NCBI RefSeq assembly: GCF_011064615.1
Contig: NZ_JAALJH010000025.1
Location: 37,178-101,177 of the forward strand
DNA from: Aquisphaera insulae
Lineage (GTDB): Bacteria > Planctomycetota > Planctomycetia > Isosphaerales > Isosphaeraceae
Direction of reading: 5' to 3'
Length of the DNA stretch: 64,000 bases
Part shown: in pieces, positions 32,721-41,770 of the stretch
Layout: every line of letters starts with the position of its first letter
How positions within the stretch are numbered: position 1 is the first letter of the stretch
The notes under the pieces: generated by a model
What the model was told of the DNA's origin: nothing
Database searches by the model: none
Seen by the model: the letters and a program-made list of their open reading frames with translations, nothing else
Position numbers and translations under genes: made by a program

Positions 32721-34736
32721 ATGATCGTAAGCTGGAACTGGCTGACCGACTACGTCCGGCTCGACATGCCGGTGGAAGCCCTGGCGGAACGGCTCGCGCT
32801 GACCGGCCTGAACCACGAGTCCACCGAGGACGTCGGGGGGGACCTCGCGATCGACCTGGAGGTCACGAGCAATCGCTCGGACTGCCTGGGTCACGTCGGC
32901 GTCGCCCGCGAGATCGGCGTGGTGTTCGACCGGCCGCTCCGGGTGCCGGACCCGCGGCCACGGGCGAGCGGCCCGGCGGTCCTGTCCCGGGCCGCGGTGG
33001 CCGTCGAGTGCCCGGACCTCTGCCCGCGATTCACCGCCCGGGTCGTCACGGGCGCCCGCGTGGGGGAGAGCCCGTGGTGGCTGCGGAAGCGGCTCGAGAC
33101 GATCGGGGTGACCCCCATCAGCAACGTCGTGGACGTGACCAACTACGTCATGTTCGAGTGCGGTCAGCCGCTCCACGCCTATGACCTGGACCTGCTCCAG
33201 GAGCATCGGCTGGTCGTCCGCCGGGCCCGGCCCGGAGAGACCCTGAAGGCGATCAACGGCAAGACTTACGAGCTGAAGCCGGAGATGCTGGTCATCGCCG
33301 ACGCGGGTCGTCCCGTCGGGCTCGCCGGGGTGATGGGGGGGCTCGAGACCGAGATCGGCGACAAGACCCGGAACATCCTCATCGAGGCGGCGCGGTTCGA
33401 CGCCATGTCGGTCCGGAAGACGTCCCGGGAGCTCGGCCTGTTCAGCCCGTCCAGCTTCCGCTTCGAGCGGCCCATCGATCCCGAGATCACCGAATGGGCG
33501 AGCCGCCGGTGCGCCGAGCTGATCCTGGAGACGGCCGGCGGCACCCTCCACGAGGGCCTCATCGACGTCGGGGCTCCCTCCCGGCCGCGCGAGCCGATCA
33601 CCCTCCGCTACGCCCAGATCGAGCGGGTGCTCGGGATCCCGGTCGGCAGCGAGGAGGTCCGGCGGATCCTCGCGGCGCTCGGTCTCGAGATCGTCCGCCA
33701 GGACGGCTCGGCGATCACGGCCAGGCCGCCGACGTGGCGTCCCGACCTGGAGCGGGAGATCGACCTGATCGAGGAGGTGGCGCGGATCCACGGCTATGAG
33801 CACATCCCCGAGGACCGCGCCGTGCCGATGACGAGCGCGCCGCGGGCGGTCCGAGAACGGGTCGAGTCCGCGGTCCGCGAGACCCTGACCGGCCTGGGGA
33901 TGGACGAATCCGTGACCTTCAGCCTGGTCGAGGAGTCCCTCGGCGGGCCGGTGCAGCCGGGGACGGCCGCCGCCCCCCTGCGGATCGATCACTCGAGCCG
34001 GAAGGTTGAAGTCGCGCTGCGTCAGAGCCTGCTCCCCAGCCTGCTGTCGGCCCGGGCTTACAACGAGTCCCGCGGCAATCCGGCGGCGGAGCTCTTCGAG
34101 ATCGCCAACGTCTATCTCCCGCGCGGGGCCGGCGAGCTGCCCGACGAGCCGACCCGACTGGCGATCGTCACCAGCCGAGATTTCCGGGGCGCGAAGGGGG
34201 TCGTCGAGGGCCTCCTGGGCCGCCTCCACGTCGCCGGCCCGTTGACGGCCCGCGCGGTCGACCTGCCGCTCTTCGCGCCCGGGCGGGCCGCGGAGCTGCT
34301 GGTCGGGGGCGTCCACCTCGGCTATCTGGGCGAGGTCGAGAAATCCCAGCTCGACCGGTTCGAGCTCCGGGAAGGCTGCTCCGCGGCCGAGCTCGACCTG
34401 GGGGTCCTGCTCGATCGGGCCATCCTGATCCCGCAGCATCACGCCCTCCCGGCCTTCCCGGCGGTCTCTCGGGACCTGTCCCTGGTGGTGGACCGGGCGC
34501 TCGGGTGGGAGGACCTGGAACAGACGGTGCGGGCCGCCGGCGGTCCGTCGCTCGTGGGCGTGGAGTACCTCGATACGTTCCGGGGCGGGAATCTGCCCGA
34601 GGATCGCCAGAGCGTCCACTTCGGCCTGATGTTCCGGGAACCCTCGCGGACCCTGACCGGCGAGGAGATCGATCGGGCCATCAAGTCCATCGTTGACGCG
34701 TGTGCCACCCGCCTGGGCGCCTTCTTGCGGAACTGA
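32721..34736 (+). CDS. pheT: phenylalanine-tRNA ligase beta subunit
   Basis: The 671-residue protein has B1 (MIVSWNWLTDYVRLDMPVEA, LEVTSNRSDCLGHVGVAREI) and the B3/B4 editing domain (ISNVVDVTNYVMFECGQPLH, GLAGVMGGLETEIGDKTRNI). B5 (PITLRYAQIERVLGIPVGSE), the catalytic-like domain and the C-terminal FDX-ACB anticodon domain (PAFPAVSRDLSLVVDR, QSVHFGLMFREPSRTLTGEE) follow. The length is short of the E. coli 795 residues because the tRNA-binding EMAP-like domain (B2) is absent. It starts 6 bases after the permease stop, so the genes are cotranscribed. Confidence 0.94.
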   Translation: MIVSWNWLTDYVRLDMPVEALAERLALTGLNHESTEDVGGDLAIDLEVTSNRSDCLGHVGVAREIGVVFDRPLRVPDPRPRASGPAVLSRAAVAVECPDLCPRFTARVVTGARVGESPWWLRKRLETIGVTPISNVVDVTNYVMFECGQPLHAYDLDLLQEHRLVVRRARPGETLKAINGKTYELKPEMLVIADAGRPVGLAGVMGGLETEIGDKTRNILIEAARFDAMSVRKTSRELGLFSPSSFRFERPIDPEITEWASRRCAELILETAGGTLHEGLIDVGAPSRPREPITLRYAQIERVLGIPVGSEEVRRILAALGLEIVRQDGSAITARPPTWRPDLEREIDLIEEVARIHGYEHIPEDRAVPMTSAPRAVRERVESAVRETLTGLGMDESVTFSLVEESLGGPVQPGTAAAPLRIDHSSRKVEVALRQSLLPSLLSARAYNESRGNPAAELFEIANVYLPRGAGELPDEPTRLAIVTSRDFRGAKGVVEGLLGRLHVAGPLTARAVDLPLFAPGRAAELLVGGVHLGYLGEVEKSQLDRFELREGCSAAELDLGVLLDRAILIPQHHALPAFPAVSRDLSLVVDRALGWEDLEQTVRAAGGPSLVGVEYLDTFRGGNLPEDRQSVHFGLMFREPSRTLTGEEIDRAIKSIVDACATRLGAFLRN

Positions 34737-34747
34737 CCGAGATCGGC

Positions 34748-36328
34748 TCAGACGGCGACCAGTGCCAGCCCGACCGCGACGATGAGCGTGATGGCGATCA
34801 CGATGTAGATGATGTGGCTCGCGCTCGGCTCCGCGAGGAAATCGCCGATCTGCTCTCCGACGCGTTCCAGCCACGTGGACTCGGAGTGGACAGTCGCACT
34901 CCGGGCCACCTGCTCGCTCCCGCTGGCGATCGCTTTCTTGAGCTCGATGACTTCCTTGCGGTAGTCCTTGTGGGCCGCGCCGGCGAGTTCGCGACGGAGA
35001 TCGGCCTCCTCCTCGTCATCATCCAGTTCATGACGAGGGGCGTCCGGTCGGAAGGCGGGCCGCTCCTCGATCCTTGGGGAGGAGGAAGGGGGAGGAGTCG
35101 GCGAGGGGTCCGATGCCGGCTTCCGATCGGGACGGAGGGCGGATTCGATCCGGGACCAGTCGAGCGGGTCGTCCGGCGTCGCGTGGATCGCGACCGGCGC
35201 CTTGACCCGTCTCTCGATGGTCGAGGAGAGAGCCCGCCGGCTGCTCGGTCGATCGGCCTTGGGGAGGAGCGATTCGAGCGCCTCGGCGACCTCGCCGGCC
35301 GACTCGAACCGGTCCTCGGCCCGGAGCGCGAGGAGTCGGTCGATGGCCCGGACGAGTGGGAGCGAGAGATCCGGACGGATCTCCGTGATCGGGACATGAG
35401 GCTGGCTGACCCGCCGCAGCATCCGGTCCATCTTCGTTGCGCCCGGGAAGGCGTACTTGCCGGTGAGCAGGCGGTACATCGCGCAACCGAGGCTGAAGAG
35501 GTCGGTGCGGGCGTCCATCGACTCGCCGGAGAGCTGCTCCGGGGACATGTAGTCGGTCGTCCCCACCACGAAGCCCTCGTCCGTGTCGTGGGGCTCCGTC
35601 TTGGCGCTCGAGACGCCCACGAAGGCCCCCAGCCCGAGGTCGAGCACGCGGACGAAGCCGGTGTTGGTCAGGAACAGGTTCGTCGGCTTGATGTCCCGAT
35701 GGATGACCCCCTTCTCGTGGGCGTGGGCGAGGCCCCAGGCCGCCTGGGCCATGTAGCCGACGACCTCGTCCGGCGGCAGGATCCCCCGGCGGCGGAGGGC
35801 CTTCTCCAGGTCCTCGCCTTCGAGGTATTCCATGACGATGAAGGGGGAGCCCTCGAACTGGTCGGCGTCGAATGCACGCACCACGTTGGGATGGTCGAGC
35901 AACCCGACGATCTTCATCTCGCGGAAGAACCGATTCACGGCGTTCGACGAGGTGGCGTGGGCGGGGAGCACCACCTTCAGCGCCACGACCCGGTCCATCA
36001 GCCGATGGCGGGCCTTGAAGACTCGCCCCATCGCCCCGAGCCCGATGCGATCCAGCAGCACGTAGCGATTGAAGACCAGTCCCGACGACTTGCCCAGGAG
36101 GAGTCGCCCGGCCTGGAACTCCGTCAGGTTGCCCCCCTCGACGAGCCGGCTGGCGACCGCCTGCGGATCGTCGTTGCGTCCGACCCCCTTGCGGATGGCG
36201 CGGATCTCGGAATCGGACAGGACTCCGGACAGCTCCAGAGTCGCCAGGAAGTCGCCCACCGTCCTTCGTATCGGCAGACCCTCGAGCTGATCTTCTACCA
36301 CCGCATCCCGCTCCAGGCCGGCGCCCAT
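34748..36328 (-). CDS. membrane-anchored Ser/Thr protein kinase
   Basis: The 526-residue protein has a planctomycete-type N-terminal region (FLATLELSGVLSDSEIRAIR, NLTEFQAGRLLLGKSSGLV). The kinase domain (about 85-355) has GLGAMGRVFKARH, VVALKVV, VIHRDIKPTN and VGTTDYMSPEQLSGES. The metal-binding DFG reads DLG (RVLDLGLG), which is common in planctomycete kinases. After a disordered charged linker, a C-terminal helix (IIYIVIAITLIVAVGLALV) anchors it in the membrane. ATG 36328 is used; GTG 36334 is an equal alternative. It ends 11 bases from the convergent pheT. Confidence 0.9.
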   Translation of the reverse strand: MGAGLERDAVVEDQLEGLPIRRTVGDFLATLELSGVLSDSEIRAIRKGVGRNDDPQAVASRLVEGGNLTEFQAGRLLLGKSSGLVFNRYVLLDRIGLGAMGRVFKARHRLMDRVVALKVVLPAHATSSNAVNRFFREMKIVGLLDHPNVVRAFDADQFEGSPFIVMEYLEGEDLEKALRRRGILPPDEVVGYMAQAAWGLAHAHEKGVIHRDIKPTNLFLTNTGFVRVLDLGLGAFVGVSSAKTEPHDTDEGFVVGTTDYMSPEQLSGESMDARTDLFSLGCAMYRLLTGKYAFPGATKMDRMLRRVSQPHVPITEIRPDLSLPLVRAIDRLLALRAEDRFESAGEVAEALESLLPKADRPSSRRALSSTIERRVKAPVAIHATPDDPLDWSRIESALRPDRKPASDPSPTPPPSSSPRIEERPAFRPDAPRHELDDDEEEADLRRELAGAAHKDYRKEVIELKKAIASGSEQVARSATVHSESTWLERVGEQIGDFLAEPSASHIIYIVIAITLIVAVGLALVAV

Positions 36329-36334
36329 CCTCAC

Positions 36335-36833
36335 GGGCGCCCGGCGTCCTAAGACTCCGCGAATGCCACCTTCACATGGTTCGCCAGTTCATCATGTGCA
36401 GGCTCCGCACCCGCTTCCAGAGCAATCCACGGCAGACCCTGCTCCGCCCCTAATCGACTCGCCGATTGTTGCCATAACTAGCATTCTAGAATCAACTTAT
36501 ACCACAGGCAATGATGATTGCTTGGGAGCGACGCGCGTTGTGGTGCAGGGACTTCAGCCGCATCATCCGATGGATTGAGCGAATGGCATGCCGTCATCGT
36601 ATCTGATGGGCGAGGGGAACCTTCCCGACGAGTGAGGCGGTGATCGGCGTCCCATTTTGTTGGCGGTCGTGCGAATCCGTGAGGGCACCCCGATCCTGGG
36701 CGGGCCGAGGTCGACGAACGGTGGGCGAGAATCGGTGCGGCAGTTGCTTGGGCGTAGTGGACGGCTTCCATGGTGCGTACCCCGATCGATGGCCGCGGGA
36801 GCGCGGTCCGGGTGCGTTGAGTAGGGGCACGAC
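36335..36833. other. intergenic region between the kinase and GTPase genes
   Basis: These 499 bases hold no credible gene. The centre (36450-36530) is lower in G+C than its surroundings and contains the perfect palindrome ATTCTAGAAT (36483-36492). It probably carries the divergent promoters of the kinase and GTPase genes, but no clean -35/-10 pair could be picked. Confidence 0.4.
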
Positions 36834-38402
36834 ATGCTCGGCTTGCTGAAGCAGTGGCGACTCTGGGTCCTCGCGTTCCTGCTGGTCGGCCCGGTCGTCG
36901 TGTATGTCGGGTTCGGTACGATCTGGCTCTGGCAGGCGGGCTGGCTCTGGCTGGCGGCCCTCGTCTGGATCGCCGCGGGCGTGGCGTTTTCGGTCCTCGC
37001 CGCCAGATGGACCAAGAATGTACACGCGATCATGCCTCCGCTCGATTGGGATTCGCCCGAGACGTTCTCCCCCCGCGATCGCGACGCCTGGGGCCTCGTC
37101 GAGGAGGAGGCGAGGGCCGGCGACGAGCTGTCGATGGAGGAGCTCACGAACGCCGACCTCTACATGGAGACCGGCCGACGGCTCCTCACTCGCCTGGCCG
37201 GCTTCTACCATCCGAGCTCGGACAATCCCCTCTCCCAGGTGCCGCTGATCGAGCTCCTGACGGCGATCGAGCTGGCGTCGGAGGACCTGGCCCACCTCTC
37301 GCGTCAGGTGCCCGGCGCGGACGTGATCACGCTCGCCCACTGGCAGCGTGCCGTGCAGATATCGAACTACATATCCAAGGCGAATGACATCTACTCGATG
37401 TTCTCCCCGCTCCTCAACCCCCTGAGCGGCCTGGCGCGGCTGGGCACGCGAGAGATGCTGGTGAAGCCCGCCTGGCGGGACATGCAGTTGAACGTGCTGC
37501 GATGGTTCTACCAGGCGTACGTCAACCGGATCGGCGTCCACCTCGTCGAGCTGATGAGCGGCCGGCTGGCGATCGGCGCCGACCGATATCGTCGCCTGAC
37601 CCGTCGGTCCGGCGGACGGCGTCGGGAGGAGCCGGCCGCGGATGCGCCGCTCGTCGTCGCGGTCGTGGGGGTGCAGGGGGTTGGCAAGTCCAGGCTGATC
37701 GAGGCGCTCAAGCAGGCGACGGCGGGTGACGCGGGCCTGATTCGGGCCTGGTTCGAAGGGCAGGGGCTGGACCCCTCGCTCATCGATCGGCTCCGCCAAT
37801 TGCGCTGGGTGGAGGCGCCCGGATACTCCGGCACGGTCGATCGAGAGGGCCGCCGCGACCGTCGATCCCGGAAGGAAGCGACCGAGGCGGCCATCCACGC
37901 CGACCTGGTGATCCTGGTGCTGGACCAGTCCCGCGGCCTTCAGCCGGCCGACGTCGCCGTGGCGCAGGCATGGGACCACCACTTCATGGAGCATCCGCAG
38001 CAAGAGGCCCCGCCGACGCTGGTGGTGGTCACGGGCGTGGATCGGGCCGAGATCGGTGCTCCGTGGGCTCCCCCCTATGACTGGGAGAATGGGAAGGGGG
38101 TCCGAGAGGCGGCGGTTCGATCCGTCTTCGATGCCGTGAGGTCGACGCTGCCGCCGGCCTTCGGGGCCTTCGCGGCGGCCGGCCTGGGCGACGACAAGGC
38201 CTTCGGCGTGCTGGAGTCGGTCCTGCCGGCCCTGGCCGCGCAGCTTCACCGGGCGGAGCGGACCAGCCTGGTCCGCCAGCTCCATTCCCTCTCCGGACGG
38301 TCGGCCCTGGGACGCGTGATGAGCCAGCTCGGGGACCACGGCCGCCACGCCTGGGCCAACATCAAGGAGCGACGGAAGTCGTCCAGGTCGGGTGCATCCT
38401 GA
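36834..38402 (+). CDS. membrane-associated GTPase-like protein
   Basis: The 522-residue protein has two N-terminal membrane helices (about 9-30 and 36-56). A helical domain of about 200 residues follows, then a P-loop NTPase domain with VVAVVGVQGVGKSRLIEAL near residue 275 (Walker A), VEAPGYSGTVD as the switch II region, ADLVILVLDQSRGLQPADVA and VVVTGVDRAE in place of NKxD. It resembles YcjX/DUF697-neighbour and dynamin-like small GTPases found beside membranes. A C-terminal basic helix ends it. Function is unknown. A nested hairpin lies just after the stop. Confidence 0.78.
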   Translation: MLGLLKQWRLWVLAFLLVGPVVVYVGFGTIWLWQAGWLWLAALVWIAAGVAFSVLAARWTKNVHAIMPPLDWDSPETFSPRDRDAWGLVEEEARAGDELSMEELTNADLYMETGRRLLTRLAGFYHPSSDNPLSQVPLIELLTAIELASEDLAHLSRQVPGADVITLAHWQRAVQISNYISKANDIYSMFSPLLNPLSGLARLGTREMLVKPAWRDMQLNVLRWFYQAYVNRIGVHLVELMSGRLAIGADRYRRLTRRSGGRRREEPAADAPLVVAVVGVQGVGKSRLIEALKQATAGDAGLIRAWFEGQGLDPSLIDRLRQLRWVEAPGYSGTVDREGRRDRRSRKEATEAAIHADLVILVLDQSRGLQPADVAVAQAWDHHFMEHPQQEAPPTLVVVTGVDRAEIGAPWAPPYDWENGKGVREAAVRSVFDAVRSTLPPAFGAFAAAGLGDDKAFGVLESVLPALAAQLHRAERTSLVRQLHSLSGRSALGRVMSQLGDHGRHAWANIKERRKSSRSGAS

Positions 38403-38418
38403 CGGATCCCGCGACGGC

Positions 38419-38469
38419 GGAGATTGTACGCATTGCATCGCCGGGCCCGCGGCCGGCGCGGGAATCTCC
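38419..38469 (+). terminator. nested terminator-like hairpin after the GTPase gene
   Basis: GGAGATT (38419-38425) pairs with AATCTCC (38463-38469). Inside it CGCCGG (38439-38444) pairs with CCGGCG (38453-38458). It begins 17 bases after the stop codon. Confidence 0.4.
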
Positions 38470-38592
38470 GTCCCCGGCGGCTGAAGTTGCTCGTCCGGGG
38501 CGCCGATAACAGGCCTGGACCAAGCGGTCCGACCCATCGCCGATGGCTTGGCAACGCTCGACCTGGTTGGTTGGCATCTCCAAGGAAGGAGC

Positions 38593-38611
38593 GCATCCGA
38601 TCCCCGGATGC
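38593..38611. promoter_or_regulatory. inverted repeat upstream of the thioredoxin-fold gene
   Basis: GCATCCG (38593-38599) and CGGATGC (38605-38611) form a perfect 7-base inverted repeat with a 5-base spacer, 52 bases before the ATG at 38663. It is placed like an operator. Confidence 0.35.
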
Positions 38612-38662
38612 ACGCTCGATCGTCACACCAAGCGTATGCTCTCGACTGATGGAGATGCACAC

Positions 38663-39721
38663 ATGGCATACCGATTCCGCGCGCATCGCGCCGGGGCCTG
38701 TCTGGCCGCAATCCTCGCCATTTTCTGCGGTCCCGAGGCCGCCGACGGCGGCGAGAAGGGGGAGGCGGCCGAGATCGCCTGGCGGGGCGATTATTCCCGG
38801 GCCTTCGAGGAGGCCCGCAACCGCGACCAGCTCCTCTGGATCCAGTTCACCGGACCGTGGTGCCCCAACTGCACCAGGATGGAGCACGACACCTTCCCCG
38901 ATCCCGACGTCCGGGAGCGGGCCCGACGCTCGTTCGTCCCGGTCCGGCTCCGCGCGGATGTCGAGGAGCAGCTCGCGCTCGGGTTCAACCTGACCGGCCT
39001 CCCCGCCACGGTGATCGTCGCGCCCTCGCGCGAGGTCATGGCCGTCCGCCAGGGTTACCTCAGCCCTCGGGAGCTCGACGAGCTCCTCGACGAGGCCGTC
39101 GCCCGACAGCGGGCGCGGATCGACGCCGCGCGTCGCCTCGTCGCCGAGCCCGAGCGGCAGAAATCCGGCCCCGGCGGCGAGGCCGCGAAGGTGGCCCGCG
39201 AGCAGCCGCGGCCGAAGGTCGAGGAGCGGCTCGCCCTCTCCGGCTATTGCCCCGTCAGCCTGATCTCGGACAAGAAGCTCGTACCGGGACAGACCGAGTA
39301 CACCGTGGTGCACGACGGCCGCCTCTACCGGTTCGCCAGCCTGCTCACGTTCAATCTCTTCCGCCGCGACCCGGCGCGTTATGTCCCGGTCAACGGCGGG
39401 AACTGTCCGGTCGCGGAGATCGACCGCCAGAGCACCGAGCCGGGCAGTCCCAGGCACGGCGTCCTCTACCAGGGCCGACTCTTCCTGTGCGCCTCGGAGT
39501 CCGCTCGCAGGACGTTCCTCGCCCAGCCCGATCGATACCAGGTGGTCGACGTGGCCGAGCGCGGCTACTGTCCTCATTGCCTCTCGCATGAGGGCCTCCT
39601 CGTCCGCGGCGACCCCCGGGTCGAGCTCAAGAGCGAGGGGAAGCGCTACTGGTTCCCCGATCCGTCCCACCGCGAGGCCTTCGTGGCCTCCGCAGCCGCC
39701 GACGGATCCGTGAGGCGGTGA
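38663..39721 (+). CDS. secreted thioredoxin-fold protein with YHS-like domains
   Basis: The 352-residue protein has a signal peptide (HRAGACLAAILAIFCG) and then a DsbD-gamma/thioredoxin-like domain with FTGPWCPNCTRMEHDTF (Cys-Pro-Asn-Cys) and FNLTGLPATVIVAPS (the cis-Pro loop), at about 30-140. After a charged linker there are three short Cys-containing segments of YHS type (GYCPVSLISDKKLVPG, NGGNCPVAEIDRQS, GYCPHCLSHEGLLVRG). YHS domains are thought to bind metal. It probably acts in the periplasm in thiol or metal handling. ATG 38663 has GGAG 8 bases upstream. A DtxR-family metal regulator follows. Confidence 0.8.
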   Translation: MAYRFRAHRAGACLAAILAIFCGPEAADGGEKGEAAEIAWRGDYSRAFEEARNRDQLLWIQFTGPWCPNCTRMEHDTFPDPDVRERARRSFVPVRLRADVEEQLALGFNLTGLPATVIVAPSREVMAVRQGYLSPRELDELLDEAVARQRARIDAARRLVAEPERQKSGPGGEAAKVAREQPRPKVEERLALSGYCPVSLISDKKLVPGQTEYTVVHDGRLYRFASLLTFNLFRRDPARYVPVNGGNCPVAEIDRQSTEPGSPRHGVLYQGRLFLCASESARRTFLAQPDRYQVVDVAERGYCPHCLSHEGLLVRGDPRVELKSEGKRYWFPDPSHREAFVASAAADGSVRR

Positions 39722-39866
39722 GCGGCAGGGCCCGAGGCCCCTCGGCGGAAGGCCGGTTTCGCGGGCTCTCTCGGCCCACCTGTTTCGCCGCGGGCGGGGT
39801 CTGTAGGATGGATGGCCCGCGACCCCGGCAAGCAAGGCGCGGGAGCGTAACCATCGAGGGCGAGAC

Positions 39867-40535
39867 GTGGCGAGCCTGACCGTCGAGAATTACGTCAAGA
39901 CGATCGCGCTGATCGCCGCGCGAAGATCCGCAGACCAGGCTGTTTCGACGGGCGAGCTCGCGCAGGCGATGCGCGTCTCCCCCGGCACCGTCACCGGGAT
40001 GCTCAAGACCCTCTCCGAGGCGAGCCTGGCGACCTACACCCCGTACGAGGGGGCCCGCCTCACCGCGGCCGGCGAGCGGCTCGCGCTCAAGGTCATCCGA
40101 CGTCATCGGCTCCTGGAGCTTTTCCTGGCCCGGACGCTCGAGATGTCCTGGGATGAGGTGCACGAGGAGGCCGAGCACATGGAGCACGCCGCGTCCGAAC
40201 GGCTCATCGATCGGATCGACGCGTTCCTCGGCTTCCCCGCGGTGGACCCCCACGGCGATCCGATCCCCCGCGCCGACGGCTCGCTCACCGAGCCCGAGGG
40301 GACGCCGCTCGCCCTCTGCCCGCCCCAGAAGGTGTTCCGCGTCGTCCGCGTGATGGATCAGGATCCGGCCTTCCTCCGCTACCTCTCCGAGTGCGGCCTC
40401 GAGCTCCATGCCCGCGGGGTCCTGGAAGAGAATCGTCCGGAGGCCGGGGCGCTCGTCTGCCGGATCGGGGACGGCGATCGGACGGTCGCCCTGGGGCTGG
40501 CCGCCGCGGCCAAGGTGCTGGTCCGGGTGGAATGA
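39867..40535 (+). CDS. DtxR/MntR family metal-dependent transcriptional regulator
   Basis: The 222-residue protein has a winged helix (SLTVENYVKTIALIAAR, GELAQAMRVSPGTVTGMLKT). The dimerisation and metal-binding domain has RHRLLELFLARTL, SWDEVHEEAEHMEHAAS with the His and Glu ligands, and FPAVDPHGDPIP. A C-terminal SH3-like/FeoA-type domain follows (GALVCRIGDGDRTVALGL). Such proteins repress iron or manganese uptake when metal is bound. The residue matching MntR Asp8 reads Asn here. It starts at GTG 39867 behind GAGGGCGAGA. The adjacent YHS/thioredoxin gene is a possible target. Confidence 0.88.
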   Translation: MASLTVENYVKTIALIAARRSADQAVSTGELAQAMRVSPGTVTGMLKTLSEASLATYTPYEGARLTAAGERLALKVIRRHRLLELFLARTLEMSWDEVHEEAEHMEHAASERLIDRIDAFLGFPAVDPHGDPIPRADGSLTEPEGTPLALCPPQKVFRVVRVMDQDPAFLRYLSECGLELHARGVLEENRPEAGALVCRIGDGDRTVALGLAAAAKVLVRVE

Positions 40536-40563
40536 ACCTCGATCCTCGGCCCGGCCGTCCCGG

Positions 40564-41739
40564 TCAGGATCGGAATGTGTCCTCGGCGTGGTCGACCTCT
40601 CGATCGAGCCGGAACGGACCGAGATCCATCGCCGGCGTCCGGCCCAGGATCAGGGCCGCCACCAGCTCCGCGGTCGCGGGCGAGAGCTGGAGGCCGGCGC
40701 GCTTGTGGCCGGTGGCGACGATCAGGTTGTCCAGGCCGGGAGCCAGCCCGATGTATGGCTTCGAGTCGATGCTCCCCGGCCGCAGGCCCGCCCAGGTCCG
40801 CTCCACCTCCGCCCGGCCGAGAGACGGGCAAAGCCGGATCGCCTCGTCGATCAGGGCCCGAACGCCGGCCGCGGTGGGCCGCGTGTCGAATCCCGCGTCC
40901 TCCTCCGTGGCACCGACCAGGATCCGGCCGTCGTCGCGCGGGACCAGGTAGCACCGCCCATGCTCCACGATCCGCCGAAGCAGGGGCCGATCGTGGCGGA
41001 GCAGCACGATCTGTCCCTTGACCGGCGGGGTGGGTGCCGAGACCCCCACGCCTTCGAGCAGACCTCCCGACCATGCTCCCGCCGCCATCACGACCCAAGA
41101 GCAGGCGATGGTCTCGGATCCGACCCGGACACCCGCGACCCGGCCGTCCTTGACATCCAGCCCAAGGACGGGCTGCCACGGCCGCAGTTCGGCGCCGCGG
41201 CGACTTGCCGCGATGGCCAGGGCGGCCAGGTGCCGGGGGTTCCTGACCTGGGCGCGATCCGGGAGGAAGTACGCCTGTCGGACCGACGGGCCGAGGGCCG
41301 GCTCGATCCGCGCGCAATCGACCGCCGCCAGCCGCTCGTGGACGATCCGCTCGGCCCGCCATCGGCCGGCCGTGGCTCGCAGCGACCGCTCCTCCGCCTC
41401 GTCGCAGGCCACGTCCACGCCGCCGCATCGCCGGTAGCCGTTGTCGATGCCCGTCTCGTCCTGGAGCCGCTGCGACCAGCTCGGATAGAGCGATGCGCTC
41501 CAGGAACGGAGCGCGGCCAGCGGCGGCAAGCCCGTGACGGAATCGGTCGCGCCGGCACCGCGATCCGGGGGCTCGCTGGGCGGGGGCAGGAGCCCGGCCC
41601 CGGCCCAGGATGCTTCGCGCCCGAGCTCCCGCCGATCGAGGACGAGACAGCGAATCCCCTCGCGCGAGAGGGCGTAGGCGATCGAGAGTCCGATCACGCC
41701 TCCACCCACCACGACCACGTCTCGACCGGCGACGGACAT
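40564..41739 (-). CDS. thiO: FAD-dependent oxidase, glycine oxidase ThiO-like
   Basis: The 391-residue protein starts with the FAD-binding VVVVGGGVIGLSIAYALSRE and LGREASWAGAGLLPP. It continues with the DAO-type substrate domain (WVVMAAGAWSGGLLEGVGV, PPVKGQIVLLRHD, ILVGATEEDAGFDTRPTAAG) and the C-terminal FAD loop (TWAGLRPGSIDSKPYIGLAP, VATGHKRAGLQLSPAT). ThiO oxidises glycine to iminoacetate for thiazole synthesis; other amine oxidases share the fold and no thi genes are adjacent, so the substrate is likely but not certain. It is the third gene of a minus-strand run. Confidence 0.82.
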   Translation of the reverse strand: MSVAGRDVVVVGGGVIGLSIAYALSREGIRCLVLDRRELGREASWAGAGLLPPPSEPPDRGAGATDSVTGLPPLAALRSWSASLYPSWSQRLQDETGIDNGYRRCGGVDVACDEAEERSLRATAGRWRAERIVHERLAAVDCARIEPALGPSVRQAYFLPDRAQVRNPRHLAALAIAASRRGAELRPWQPVLGLDVKDGRVAGVRVGSETIACSWVVMAAGAWSGGLLEGVGVSAPTPPVKGQIVLLRHDRPLLRRIVEHGRCYLVPRDDGRILVGATEEDAGFDTRPTAAGVRALIDEAIRLCPSLGRAEVERTWAGLRPGSIDSKPYIGLAPGLDNLIVATGHKRAGLQLSPATAELVAALILGRTPAMDLGPFRLDREVDHAEDTFRS

Positions 41740-41770
41740 CACGCACCCCGCCCGCTCTTGATCCCGACCG

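Noticed and set aside
36335..36833. Candidate tRNA or small RNA in the lower-G+C gap.
   Set aside because: No cloverleaf, T-loop GGTTCRA motif or CCA-like end was seen there or anywhere else in the window.
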